Below are positions 8,446-16,640 of a DNA stretch of 55,842 nt, one piece after another (positions within the stretch are counted from its first letter, which is position 1; the number at the start of each line of letters is the position of its first letter). Below the pieces are notes generated by a model. The model worked only from the letters and a program-made list of their open reading frames with translations, was not told the origin of the DNA and searched no databases. The stretch comes from Bacillota bacterium. Its GTDB lineage: Bacteria > Bacillota_I > Bacilli_A > Erysipelotrichales > Erysipelotrichaceae. A program made the position numbers and the translations under genes. The DNA lies in NCBI GenBank assembly GCA_023249475.1, contig JAHFCO010000006.1, forward strand, positions 1-55,842. Reading direction: 5' to 3'.

Positions 8446-9261
8446 ATGAGTACGTTCACCATCAACGGCGTGGAATTGTATTACGAAGTGACGGGCGATC
8501 TTACGTCAAAAGAAGCCATCGTCTTTCTTAACGGTGTCATGGCGTCGACCACGAGTTGGGTTTATCAAGTCGAACTGTTCAAGAAACTGGGGTATAAGAT
8601 CCTGCTCCATGATTTCAAGGGACAACTGAAGTCGGATAAACCGGTCGGACCCTACACTTTCCACCAACATGCCTTCGAAACGGTTGAACTGATGCAGGAA
8701 GTCGGGATTGAAAAAGCCCATATCGTCGGCACCAGTTACGGCGGTGAAGTCGGATTGCGCATGGCCATCGATTTCCCGGTCTTCGTCCAAAGCCTCACCG
8801 TCATCGATTCGGTCAGCGAACTGGATCCGCTGTTGGAAAGTTTCGTCCTCTCGTGGCGCAATCTCTGCGACGACCTGGACGGGGAAGCCTTCTTCAACGG
8901 GATGATGCCGACGATCTACGGCGAAAAATTCATCCGCGAAAACAGGGAAGCCCTTCAAAAACGGGCGATCCAAATGAAGGCGTATCCGGAAGAGTATTTT
9001 ATCGGGCAAACCTACCTTTACGATACCTTTCTACAGGATGTGACGATGAGCGACGAGCTTCATCGGATCACATGTCCTGTCTTGATCCTCAACGGGAAAG
9101 AGGACATCCTGAAACCCGCGAAATTCTCACGGATCCTCCATGAGAAAATCAAGGATTCGCAATGGATCGAACTTCCCGATTGCGGTCATGTGGCGATCTT
9201 CGAACAAGCCCAGACCGTGAACACCTGTATCCTTGGCTTCATCACCCGTCATCATCTCTAG
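8446..9261 (+). CDS. Alpha/beta-fold hydrolase
   Basis: A 271-residue soluble hydrolase. The nucleophile elbow GTSYGG places Ser97; Asp220 (NGKEDILKP) and His248 (PDCGHVAIF) complete the triad. The N-terminal FLNGVMASTTSW is the oxyanion-hole region. It looks like the 3-oxoadipate enol-lactonase/proline iminopeptidase-type group, but the substrate cannot be assigned. GGAGG precedes the ATG, and the next gene's ribosome site overlaps its stop codon, so translation is coupled. Confidence 0.85.
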   Translation: MSTFTINGVELYYEVTGDLTSKEAIVFLNGVMASTTSWVYQVELFKKLGYKILLHDFKGQLKSDKPVGPYTFHQHAFETVELMQEVGIEKAHIVGTSYGGEVGLRMAIDFPVFVQSLTVIDSVSELDPLLESFVLSWRNLCDDLDGEAFFNGMMPTIYGEKFIRENREALQKRAIQMKAYPEEYFIGQTYLYDTFLQDVTMSDELHRITCPVLILNGKEDILKPAKFSRILHEKIKDSQWIELPDCGHVAIFEQAQTVNTCILGFITRHHL

Positions 9262-9269
9262 GAGGCATC

Positions 9270-9557
9270 ATGCAAGAGACACTTCGCATCTATCTTCCCT
9301 TCGTCATCATCGGTGTTGTCTATTTCCTGATCGTAACCGGATTGAAGAAGAAATTCCGGGTAGGATATTTGAAAGGATTGTGGTTACCCCTGGGCGTCGT
9401 CATCCTGTTCTTCGGATTGGCCGTCTATGCCCGGGTGAATCCCCAACCGGGATCGTGGAACGATCTCGTGTTCGCGGCGATGACCGCTGTCTCTACGCTC
9501 ACCCTGGCCACGTATGTGACCCTTTGGTTGGTCGTAAGTCTCTTTTCAAAGAAGTAG
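9270..9557 (+). CDS. Small three-helix membrane protein, copy 1
   Basis: A 95-residue membrane protein with helices near residues 8-24, 35-52 and 67-90. It has a strong GGAGG site and begins nine bases after the hydrolase stop. It resembles the next gene product in length, helix spacing and the positions of LKKKF/VKKF after helix 1 and GLWLPL/GLVLPL before helix 2, so the two are probably an old tandem duplication. Function unknown. Chosen start is the ATG directly after the ribosome site, not the long upstream extension, which overlaps the hydrolase gene. Confidence 0.7.
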   Translation: MQETLRIYLPFVIIGVVYFLIVTGLKKKFRVGYLKGLWLPLGVVILFFGLAVYARVNPQPGSWNDLVFAAMTAVSTLTLATYVTLWLVVSLFSKK

Positions 9558-9568
9558 TTGTTTGTTCT

Positions 9569-9587
9569 TCCGCCAATGAATGGCGGA
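9569..9587 (+). other. Intercistronic hairpin between tandem membrane genes
   Basis: TCCGCCA / TGGCGGA stem with an ATGAA loop, ending five bases before the AGGAGG of the next gene. No T-run, so termination is unlikely. Confidence 0.55.
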
Positions 9588-9600
9588 TGTAGGAGGACCT

Positions 9601-9885
9601 ATGGAATATTTGACTCCCTATCTCGTCGCTCTCGCCATCGGTTTAGCATATTTCGGTATCGTCATGTTCTTGGTTAAGAAATTCAACTTTAAGTATTCAT
9701 ACGGCTTGGTCTTGCCTCTTGCCTTGGTGCTCTTCTTCGTCGTCATGACCTTCATCGGAGGTCAAACGGATACGACGGGTTGGCAAGCCTTGGGGTATTT
9801 GGTGATGACCATCCTCTCGGGTGTCGTCCTGATCGGTTACGTACTGGGTTGGGTCGCCGTCATCCTGACGAAAAAGAAAGCCTGA
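9601..9885 (+). CDS. Small three-helix membrane protein, copy 2
   Basis: A 94-residue membrane protein, paralogous to the preceding gene by length and helix plan (helices about 5-24, 34-52, 63-88) and ending in a basic tail TKKKA. AGGAGG lies six bases upstream of the ATG. Function unknown. It is the last gene of the AKR/hydrolase unit; the next promoter begins only six bases after its stop. Confidence 0.7.
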   Translation: MEYLTPYLVALAIGLAYFGIVMFLVKKFNFKYSYGLVLPLALVLFFVVMTFIGGQTDTTGWQALGYLVMTILSGVVLIGYVLGWVAVILTKKKA

Positions 9886-9890
9886 TTCGC

Positions 9891-9919
9891 TTGACGAGGC
9901 TGACCGTGACTGTTATCAT
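9891..9919 (+). promoter_or_regulatory. Promoter of the Mn riboswitch/P-type ATPase unit
   Basis: TTGACG, 17-base spacer, TATCAT. The predicted transcript start near 9926 is exactly at the 5' edge of the riboswitch. Confidence 0.75.
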
Positions 9920-9922
9920 TGT

Positions 9923-10035
9923 GGATGTTAAAGGGAGTAGGGGCCAGCAATGGTGATCCGTTCCGTCAACACGATGGTAACATCCGGACGTATCGTAAGC
10001 TCAAGACTTTATCCAAGGGGGTAAAGTCTTTTTTT
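9923..10035 (+). promoter_or_regulatory. yybP-ykoY (Mn2+) riboswitch with expression platform
   Basis: The leader shows the conserved parts of the yybP-ykoY aptamer: TAAAGGGAGTAG in loop L1, a central GTCAACA segment, and CTCAAGACTTTA closing L3 and P1. TAAAG at the 5' side pairs with CTTTA at the 3' side to form P1. The same 3' strand is also the left arm of a terminator, so aptamer closure and termination exclude each other. This class is known to bind Mn2+ and usually turns expression on. It should raise expression of the downstream cation ATPase when Mn2+ is high. A covariance-model search was not possible here. Confidence 0.85.
10003..10035 (+). terminator. Riboswitch-controlled terminator
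   Basis: AAGACTTTATCC pairs with GGGTAAAGTCTT (one G-T wobble) and five further T follow. It overlaps the 3' strand of the aptamer P1/P3 region. Confidence 0.85.
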
Positions 10036-10056
10036 ATCCCGGATCAGGAGGAAATC

Positions 10057-12651
10057 ATGAATCCAAAAAAAGCATGGCATGGGATTCCGCTTGAAGAGAC
10101 GTTGAAAGAAACGAACCTTCAAAGCGGACTCAACGACAGTCAAGTCCTGAAACAAAGGGAAACGTTCGGGGAAAACAAATTGAAGGAAGGGAAGAAAGCC
10201 AGCCTTCTACGCATGTTCTTTGAACAGTTCAACAACTCGATGATCATCATCCTGGTGATCGCTTCCGTCATTTCGTATTTCCTTGGCGAGGAAGTCGATG
10301 CGATCATCATCCTTGCGATCGTCGTCCTGAACGCGGTCTTGGGGGTGATCCAAGAGGACAGGGCTGAGAAAGCCTTGGCCGCGTTAAAGGAAATGTCCGC
10401 GCCCTTGGCGAAGGTTCGTCGTAACGGAGTGGAAATCGTCATCCCGTCCAGCGAAGTCGTCCCCATGGATCTGTTGATCCTGGAGGCCGGCGACCGTGTC
10501 GCCGCGGACGTACGACTCGTGAAAACCGCGAGTTGTCAGATCCAAGAATCGTCGTTGACCGGTGAATCCGTCCCGGTCGATAAGTCCGAAGATGTCGTGG
10601 TCGATGAGAAGGCCGCGCTCGGGGATCGCATCAACATGGCCTATGCCTCCTCCAACGTGACCTATGGCCGCGCCGTGGGGCTGGTCGTCGGCATCGGGAT
10701 GGATACCGAAGTCGGCAAGATCGCCACGATGCTGAGCGGGGCGGGCGACGAAAGCACGCCGCTTGAAAAGAAACTGGACCAACTCGGCAAAGTGCTGGGT
10801 GTCGGCGCCCTGGTTTCCGTCATCTTGATCTTTTTCGTCGGAATATTCAACCAAAAACCCATTCTCGAAATGTTTCTAACCTCCGTTTCATTGGCCGTCG
10901 CGGTCATCCCGGAGAGTCTCCCCGCCGTCGCGACGATCGTCATGGCGATGGGCGTTCAACGCTTGGCCAAGCGCAATGCGATCATCCGCAACCTTTCCAG
11001 TGTCGAGACCCTGGGGTCGGCGACCGTCATCTGTTCCGATAAAACCGGGACGCTGACGCAGAATAAAATGACCGTCACCACGCATTGGGTCAACCATCCT
11101 GAAAACCTGACCGACCTGGTCCGGGCGGCGTTCTTATGCAACGATGCACGGATCGTCGATGGGAAATGGCTGGGGGATCCGACGGAAACCGCTCTGTCCG
11201 AATGGGCGCAGCGGCAAGGTTTGAATCTTGCGGAAACCACGAACGCGTACCCGCGCGTCGCTGAAGTGCCCTTTGATTCCGGACGCAAGAAGATGACGAC
11301 CGTCCATCAGTTGGACGAGGTCATCCTGGCCTATGTGAAAGGCGGGGTCGACGAAGTGCTGGCGGGGGTCACGAACATCGCCGAAGGTACCGGCCGTCGA
11401 CCGATCACCGATCAAGACAAAATCGAAATCCAGAAAGTCAACCAACAACTGGGGGAAGGCGCACTGCGCGTCTTGGCCTTTGCGAGACGTGAACTCGATG
11501 AAATCATCAAGGACGGGGACGTCCGTGCCGAACAACACCTGACCTTCGTCGGATTGACCGGCATGATCGATCCGCCCCGCGAAGAAGTCAAAGACGCGGT
11601 GAGAGAATGTAAAGAAGCGGGCATCCGCGCCGTCATGATCACGGGCGACCATGCGACCACCGCCCAAGCCATCGGAAAACAGATCGGTTTGATGGAAGAA
11701 GGCGACCGCGTCGTCACAGGCGTCGAATTGGATGCGATGAGCGACGAAGACCTCTTCAACGAAGTCCGTCACATCGCCGTCTATGCCCGCGTTTCCCCTG
11801 AACATAAAATGCGGATCATCGATGCCTGGAAGAAACAAGGCGAAGTCGTCGCGATGACCGGGGACGGCGTCAACGACGCTCCAGCCCTTAAGAAATCCGA
11901 CATCGGCGCCGCGATGGGCTTGGTCGGAACGGAAGTCGCCAAAGGGGCGGCCGACATGGTCTTGACCGACGACAACTTCGCCACGGTCGTCCATGCGGTC
12001 GAAGAAGGACGACGGATCCGCGACAACATCACCAAAGCGATCTCGTATCTGTTGTCATGCAACGTCGGCGAGTTATCCGTCTTGTTGGTGGCGACCTTCC
12101 TGAATTGGAGCACGCCTTTGCTTCCGATCCACATTCTATGGATCAACCTGGTCACCGATAGTCTGCCTGCCTTGGCGTTGGGCGTCGACCCTGCGGAAGC
12201 GGGCATCATGAAACGTCAACCCAAACGCGATACCAGCCTTCTCACCGGAGGCATGTTGTGGCGGATCCTCTACCAAGGCTTGATGATCGGTTCCTTGACC
12301 TTAATCGCCTATCTGTACGGATCGGGACGATTGGGCGTGGAAGGGACGGAAAACCTGGGTCAAACCATGGCGTTCACCGTCCTGGCCTTCAGCCAATTGG
12401 TCCACTCCTACAACATCCATTCCGTCCGTCACAGCGTCTTCACCAGCTTCTATAAGAATCGCTGGTTGTTGTTGGCGACGTTCATCAACGCGTTGATGAT
12501 GTTGGGCGTCCTCTTTATCCCGGGGGTCAACACGCTCTTCAAACTGACGATGATGGACCTTCACCATTGGGAAGTCGTCTTGATGTTGGTGTTCATCCCG
12601 ATCCCTGTGGTCGAACTCCTTAAGCTTCTCAAAATCAACGGGAAAGAATAA
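10057..12651 (+). CDS. P-type cation-transporting ATPase (P2, PacL/YoaB-like)
   Basis: An 864-residue membrane pump. In order: N-terminal cation ATPase domain; helices M1-M2 (about 60-105); TGES in the actuator domain; M3-M4 with VIPESLPAVATIVMA; the phosphorylation site DKTGT at D328; nucleotide domain with KGGVDEVL; MTGDGVNDAPAL; then six C-terminal helices with NLVTDSLPALALG. M4 carries PESLP where Ca2+ pumps usually have PEGLP. ATG 10057 follows AGGAGG. Because the gene is under a Mn2+ riboswitch, Mn2+ (or Mn2+/Ca2+) export is the best guess; ion choice is inferred. Confidence 0.92.
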   Translation: MNPKKAWHGIPLEETLKETNLQSGLNDSQVLKQRETFGENKLKEGKKASLLRMFFEQFNNSMIIILVIASVISYFLGEEVDAIIILAIVVLNAVLGVIQEDRAEKALAALKEMSAPLAKVRRNGVEIVIPSSEVVPMDLLILEAGDRVAADVRLVKTASCQIQESSLTGESVPVDKSEDVVVDEKAALGDRINMAYASSNVTYGRAVGLVVGIGMDTEVGKIATMLSGAGDESTPLEKKLDQLGKVLGVGALVSVILIFFVGIFNQKPILEMFLTSVSLAVAVIPESLPAVATIVMAMGVQRLAKRNAIIRNLSSVETLGSATVICSDKTGTLTQNKMTVTTHWVNHPENLTDLVRAAFLCNDARIVDGKWLGDPTETALSEWAQRQGLNLAETTNAYPRVAEVPFDSGRKKMTTVHQLDEVILAYVKGGVDEVLAGVTNIAEGTGRRPITDQDKIEIQKVNQQLGEGALRVLAFARRELDEIIKDGDVRAEQHLTFVGLTGMIDPPREEVKDAVRECKEAGIRAVMITGDHATTAQAIGKQIGLMEEGDRVVTGVELDAMSDEDLFNEVRHIAVYARVSPEHKMRIIDAWKKQGEVVAMTGDGVNDAPALKKSDIGAAMGLVGTEVAKGAADMVLTDDNFATVVHAVEEGRRIRDNITKAISYLLSCNVGELSVLLVATFLNWSTPLLPIHILWINLVTDSLPALALGVDPAEAGIMKRQPKRDTSLLTGGMLWRILYQGLMIGSLTLIAYLYGSGRLGVEGTENLGQTMAFTVLAFSQLVHSYNIHSVRHSVFTSFYKNRWLLLATFINALMMLGVLFIPGVNTLFKLTMMDLHHWEVVLMLVFIPIPVVELLKLLKINGKE

Positions 12652-12656
12652 ACAAA

Positions 12657-12681
12657 GGCGGTCATGAGTGTCATGACCGCC
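12657..12681. terminator. Bidirectional terminator between convergent genes
   Basis: A perfect 11-bp inverted repeat (GGCGGTCATGA / TCATGACCGCC, loop GTG) followed by TCTTCTTT on the plus strand. It lies between the ATPase and the minus-strand amidohydrolase stop. Confidence 0.8.
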
Positions 12682-12687
12682 TCTTCT

Positions 12688-14286
12688 TTATCTTTGGTAT
12701 ACGATCCGTCCATCCACCATCGTCATCTCGACTTTCACTTCTTTGATTTGTGTCGGATCGAGATCGAAGAGGGATCGATCCAAGACCACCAGGTCGGCCA
12801 CGTAACCTTCATACAGCCGGCCTTTCTTGTGTTCGTCGAAGCTGGCATACGCTCCGCCGAGCGTATACCGGTCGATCGCCGTTGCGAGATCGACCCTTTC
12901 TTGCGGGTAGAACCCGCCCTCCGGGAACAATGATAGATCCTGCCGGTTGACGGCGCAATGGATGCAATGGAAGACATTGAAGCCTTCGACCGGGGAATCG
13001 GTACCATAGGCGGTATGGAGTCCCAGTCTCTCCATCGTCTGAAAGGCATAGGATGTGGAAGCGAGGGGTTTGCCCACCCGGTCTTCGACGATATGCAGAT
13101 CATAATGGAGGAAAATCGGTTGGACATAGGCCAAGACATCCATCTTCGCGAAACGTTCAAGCAAGGGGATGTCGGTGATCTGGCAATGGATGATCCCGTG
13201 GCGCAGTTCGTTTGAACCCAAGATCACTTCGCCATACGCATCCAGCACGTTGGACATCGCCTGGTCGCCGATCGCATGGATGGCGACTTGGATGCCGTTT
13301 CGATCCGCGATCCTTACCCATTCGTTCAGGGTCTCCGGTGTCAGACATTCGATCCCCTGGGTTGACGGATCATCCGCATAGGGGGATCGCAGGAGCGCGG
13401 TACGCGCACCCAACGATCCGTCGACGAAGAGTTTGAGGGGTCCGTAGCGGTTGAAGTCGTTCTCGTTGCGATGGTATCCGTCCTTGATCCGTTCTTCGAA
13501 GGTTTCCACGTCGATGAAACTGGTTTGATGGTAGACGCGAACGGTGGGCGTAGCGGTCGAGTAGATCCGATACGCTTCTTCCATCGCTTCATATCCCTCT
13601 TTACCTACGGTGATATCGTTGGATTGGACGGACGTGATCCCGTAGGAGTTCGCGATCGCACTCACTTGGTCGAGCAAGATAGCATAGTCTTGTATGGAGG
13701 GTTGGCTTTGAAGAGGGCTTAGCAATGCCATCGCGTTTTCCCTGAAAATACCCAAAGGTTCGCCGGCTTGATCCACGTCGAAGTGACCACCGTCGATCTG
13801 CAGCGTGCTAGAATCGACCTGGCAAACTTCCAAGGCTTTCGAGTTGCATGTCACCACGTGGCCACAAGCCCGTGAGAAGATGATCGGGATGTCGGTCGAA
13901 ATCTTGTCCAGATCCTGCCGAGTCAATAATCGGCTTTCGTCGCTGAAGTAATCTTGGTTCCATCCCCGCCCGAAGAGCACGGGGTGTGCGGGATTCGCCA
14001 AAAGGAAGTCCTTCCCCCGTCGGATCACCGTTTGGATCGAATCGGATCCGTAGAGGTCGACGGTCGTGAAGGCGATCGCGCTCATCAGGAAGTGCTGGTG
14101 GGAATCGTTGAAACCGGGGACGACCGTGCGTCCTTGCAGGTCGATGCAAAGATTTGCTTCCTCACGCAACGCAAACAAAGCGTCGTCGCTTCCGACATGG
14201 GTGATTCTGTTGTCTTCGATCAAGATCGATTGTGCGAACACCTCGCGATCCTGATAGATGTTTCCGTTGTAGAGCAGCGTTTTCAT
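12688..14286 (-). CDS. YtcJ-type amidohydrolase
   Basis: A 532-residue metal-dependent hydrolase of the amidohydrolase superfamily (amidohydrolase_3/YtcJ group). Visible are GFNDSHQHF (metal-binding HxH), FVDGSLGARTALL, the VAIHAIGDQA histidine, GIIHCQITD and the late YGTDSPVEGFN aspartate. It starts three bases after the stop of an APC permease gene that is led by a lysine riboswitch, so it is predicted to be made when lysine is scarce. YtcJ proteins are often annotated as exoenzyme regulators or N-acyl hydrolases without proof. A role in releasing an amine or amino acid from an imported conjugate would fit; this is inference. Confidence 0.88.
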   Translation of the reverse strand: MKTLLYNGNIYQDREVFAQSILIEDNRITHVGSDDALFALREEANLCIDLQGRTVVPGFNDSHQHFLMSAIAFTTVDLYGSDSIQTVIRRGKDFLLANPAHPVLFGRGWNQDYFSDESRLLTRQDLDKISTDIPIIFSRACGHVVTCNSKALEVCQVDSSTLQIDGGHFDVDQAGEPLGIFRENAMALLSPLQSQPSIQDYAILLDQVSAIANSYGITSVQSNDITVGKEGYEAMEEAYRIYSTATPTVRVYHQTSFIDVETFEERIKDGYHRNENDFNRYGPLKLFVDGSLGARTALLRSPYADDPSTQGIECLTPETLNEWVRIADRNGIQVAIHAIGDQAMSNVLDAYGEVILGSNELRHGIIHCQITDIPLLERFAKMDVLAYVQPIFLHYDLHIVEDRVGKPLASTSYAFQTMERLGLHTAYGTDSPVEGFNVFHCIHCAVNRQDLSLFPEGGFYPQERVDLATAIDRYTLGGAYASFDEHKKGRLYEGYVADLVVLDRSLFDLDPTQIKEVKVEMTMVDGRIVYQR

Positions 14287-14289
14287 GGT

Positions 14290-15663
14290 TTACCCCAGTT
14301 GGTTCGATGGTATGAACCGATAGATCAAGTAGGCGGCAGCCGGAATCAATAGGCTGAGAAGCGAGTTATTGAAATCACTGGTCATCAAGGTGTTCACCAA
14401 TAAGCCGACCATCACCAAGGTCGCTACGATCGGGACGACGGGGTAACCCCAGACGCGATACGGGCGTTCGATGTTGGGAAGCGTACGGCGGAAGATGATG
14501 ACGGAGAAGAAGATCAAGCCGTTGAAGATCAGACCTTGCAGAACGACCAAGGAGGTCAGTTGATTGAGATTACGGAAGAAGACCAGGATGATCGAGACGA
14601 ATGCGGAAAGAAGGATCGCGTTGGCCGGCGTCTTGGTCGTCGGGTTGATTTCACCCACGCGACGGAAGAATAAACCGTCTTTCGCCATGGCATAATAGAG
14701 ACGGGGGAAGACCATGACACAACCGTTGGTCGCCCCGAAGACCGAAACCAGCATCCCCAATCCGACCAAAGTCGAACCGAAGCCACCCAGTAAACGATTG
14801 GCGACCGCGGTCCCTAAGAAGAGGTTCCCGCCGGCGATCGCATCGACGATTTCCTGGAAACTCAGGACACGGTAGATCGCGAAGTTGAAGAGGACATAGA
14901 GGATCATGACGAAGAAGATCGCGATGACCAAGGCCAACGGAAGATTGCGCTTGGGATTCTTGAGTTCTTCACTGACGTTGTTTAGGTTGGTCCATCCTTC
15001 ATAGGCCCAAAGGGTCGCGACGACACCCATCGCGACCATGGAAATCAATCCCATGACATCGACGGAAGCATCCACGTTGATCGAAAGATCCGGGGATTGA
15101 TTTCCCAAGAATAAACCTAACCCCAGAATGATCAGAATCGGAACCAGTTTCGCGACCGTGAACAAGTTCTGGATCCACGACCCGAACTTGACCCCGTAGT
15201 AGTTCGCAACCGTCAATAAGACGATGACGAGGATGGCGATCCCTTTCTGCGTCGCTTCGTTGATCGCGACGAAGTTATTCAGGATCGTCGCGAAGGCCAA
15301 GGCCAGCGCCGCGATCGATCCGGAACTGCCGAGGATGAAACTGCTGAAGCCGCTCATGAAGGCGACGGACTTGCCATAGGCTTCACGCAGGTAGACATAG
15401 CTGCCGCCGGCACGAGGCATCATCGCCCCCAGTTCAGCATAACATAAACCGCTGATCAACGTCACGATTCCGCCGACCACCCAGGCCAATAACGCCAATC
15501 CCTGTGAATTCCCCGCGAACATGAAGACATAGGAACCGAGGTAGAAAATCCCCGACCCCACCATGATCCCCACCAAAATACTGACTCCTCCGAATAGACT
15601 GATCTCCCTTGAAAGCTCGGTTTCCGTGCTTTGTAGCTCACGGATGTGTTCGTTGACGCTCAT
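14290..15663 (-). CDS. APC-family amino acid permease, lysine-riboswitch controlled
   Basis: A 457-residue, twelve-helix permease. The ISLFGGVSILVGIMVGSGIF segment in helix 1 is the substrate-binding unwound helix of APC/LAT-type carriers; GAMMPRAGGSYVYLREAYG is also typical. ATG 15663 is chosen because GGGAGG lies just upstream; a further 15 codons upstream are open but have no ribosome site. A lysine riboswitch and terminator precede it, so lysine or a lysine-related compound is the likely cargo. The amidohydrolase gene follows after three bases, forming a two-gene operon. Confidence 0.9.
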   Translation of the reverse strand: MSVNEHIRELQSTETELSREISLFGGVSILVGIMVGSGIFYLGSYVFMFAGNSQGLALLAWVVGGIVTLISGLCYAELGAMMPRAGGSYVYLREAYGKSVAFMSGFSSFILGSSGSIAALALAFATILNNFVAINEATQKGIAILVIVLLTVANYYGVKFGSWIQNLFTVAKLVPILIILGLGLFLGNQSPDLSINVDASVDVMGLISMVAMGVVATLWAYEGWTNLNNVSEELKNPKRNLPLALVIAIFFVMILYVLFNFAIYRVLSFQEIVDAIAGGNLFLGTAVANRLLGGFGSTLVGLGMLVSVFGATNGCVMVFPRLYYAMAKDGLFFRRVGEINPTTKTPANAILLSAFVSIILVFFRNLNQLTSLVVLQGLIFNGLIFFSVIIFRRTLPNIERPYRVWGYPVVPIVATLVMVGLLVNTLMTSDFNNSLLSLLIPAAAYLIYRFIPSNQLG

Positions 15664-15681
15664 GTGTTTACCTCCCTGGTA

Positions 15682-15708
15682 CAAAAAGATTGCATCGTAC
15701 CGATGCAA
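15682..15708 (-). terminator. Lysine riboswitch terminator
   Basis: Read on the minus strand, TTGCATCG / CGATGCAA stem with a 3-base loop, then TCTTTTT. It lies between the aptamer and the permease ribosome site. Confidence 0.85.
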
Positions 15709-15727
15709 CCCGTTTTAGAAAGGTACA

Positions 15728-15890
15728 CATCGATAGCGCCTCTGTCCGTTTGGGGACAGGAGTGCAGCGGGTATTCCCCGAAGCACCAACGAATGGATCT
15801 CATCCCATCCGTTTCGGCGTTCTTGCCTTTCGTTAAGTTTATCGAGCGACCTCTCCCTTAACTACTCATCGCAAACGCGCCTCTATCAAT
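15728..15890 (-). promoter_or_regulatory. Lysine riboswitch (L box)
   Basis: The minus-strand leader holds the L-box landmarks in order: GATAGAGGCGCG, GAGTAGTTAAGGGAGAG, AAAGGCAAGAACGCCGAA, GGTGCTTCGGGGAATACCC, and GGACAGAGGCGCTATC. The two outer segments pair to form P1 (GATAGAGGCGC with GCGCTATC). A Rho-independent terminator follows 20 bases later. In this family lysine binding favours termination, so the permease and amidohydrolase should be shut off by lysine. Recognition is from the conserved sequence; no covariance search was run. Confidence 0.93.
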
Positions 15891-15899
15891 CTTGGGGTT

Positions 15900-15928
15900 A
15901 GGATAACAAATCTCATCTGAAATGTAAA
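15900..15928 (-). promoter_or_regulatory. Promoter of the lysine riboswitch operon
   Basis: On the minus strand TTTACA, 17-base spacer, TATCCT with a TGT extension just before the -10. The predicted start is 3-5 bases before the L-box P1. Confidence 0.65.
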
Positions 15929-16014
15929 GCATATTTTCAGAAAATATAGATGAATTTTCATATTTAGTTGGTAAATCAAAGGAATCTGTGTTGTTTTGAT
16001 TACTCAAACGAATC

Positions 16015-16043
16015 TTGTATTTGCGTGTGAGGTTATTTATACT
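16015..16043 (+). promoter_or_regulatory. Promoter of the NUDIX gene
   Basis: TTGTAT, 17-base spacer, TATACT, about 55 bases before the start codon. It is divergent from the lysine riboswitch promoter across an AT-rich stretch. Confidence 0.65.
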
Positions 16044-16097
16044 TGAAGGGAAAACACGCAAGAAACCAAGCGTGGCGGAAAGTGAAAGAAGGTCGAC

Positions 16098-16613
16098 ATG
16101 GAAAAATTCGATGCGCGCGATATCCACGGGAATTTATTGGGCTTTGAAATGATCCGCGGGGAAAAGGCGAAGGAAGGCCATTACCACGTCGTGGTCGAAG
16201 TGTACACGATCAATCGGAAAGGGTACGTGCTGACGACCAAGCGTCATCCTGAGAAACCGTTCGGGCACCAATGGGAGATCACCGGCGGCAGCGTGTTGAT
16301 GGGGGAAGCGATCCGTCCTGGGGCGTTGCGTGAACTGCGTGAAGAAACCGGGTTGATCGCTACCGATGAAGACCTGATCGAATTCTATCGCCATGTGAGC
16401 GGGGATAGCCTGTACCATAGCTACATCGTCGTCTTGGATGTGGATGAACAAGATGTCGTGTTACAGGAAGGGGAGACGGTCGATTTCGAATTCCTGAGTC
16501 TGGATGCTTTCGAAGAGCGTTTGGAAAGCGAAGCCTTCGTTTCCACGATCCGTGAACGCTATCGTTTGCATCGCCCCGTATTCCATGCGACATACAATCA
16601 ACACATACGATGA
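16098..16613 (+). CDS. NUDIX hydrolase
   Basis: A 171-residue hydrolase of nucleoside diphosphates linked to X. The Nudix box runs from GGSVLMGEAIRPGALR to ELREETGL at about residues 60-83, with the metal-binding REETG core intact. The N-terminal half resembles the IPP-isomerase/YfcD-type group in starting with a short beta domain around FEMIRGEKAKEGHYHVVVEVYTINRKG. Substrate unknown. It stands alone with its own promoter and a terminator shared with the convergent mogA gene. Confidence 0.88.
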   Translation: MEKFDARDIHGNLLGFEMIRGEKAKEGHYHVVVEVYTINRKGYVLTTKRHPEKPFGHQWEITGGSVLMGEAIRPGALRELREETGLIATDEDLIEFYRHVSGDSLYHSYIVVLDVDEQDVVLQEGETVDFEFLSLDAFEERLESEAFVSTIRERYRLHRPVFHATYNQHIR

Positions 16614-16615
16614 AA

Positions 16616-16640
16616 AAGACTTCGGGAAGTTCCGAAGTCT
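16616..16640. terminator. Bidirectional terminator between NUDIX gene and mogA
   Basis: AGACTTCGG / CCGAAGTCT stem with a GAAGTT loop. Flanking A-run on the left and TATTTT on the right suit both directions. It touches the mogA stop codon. Confidence 0.8.
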
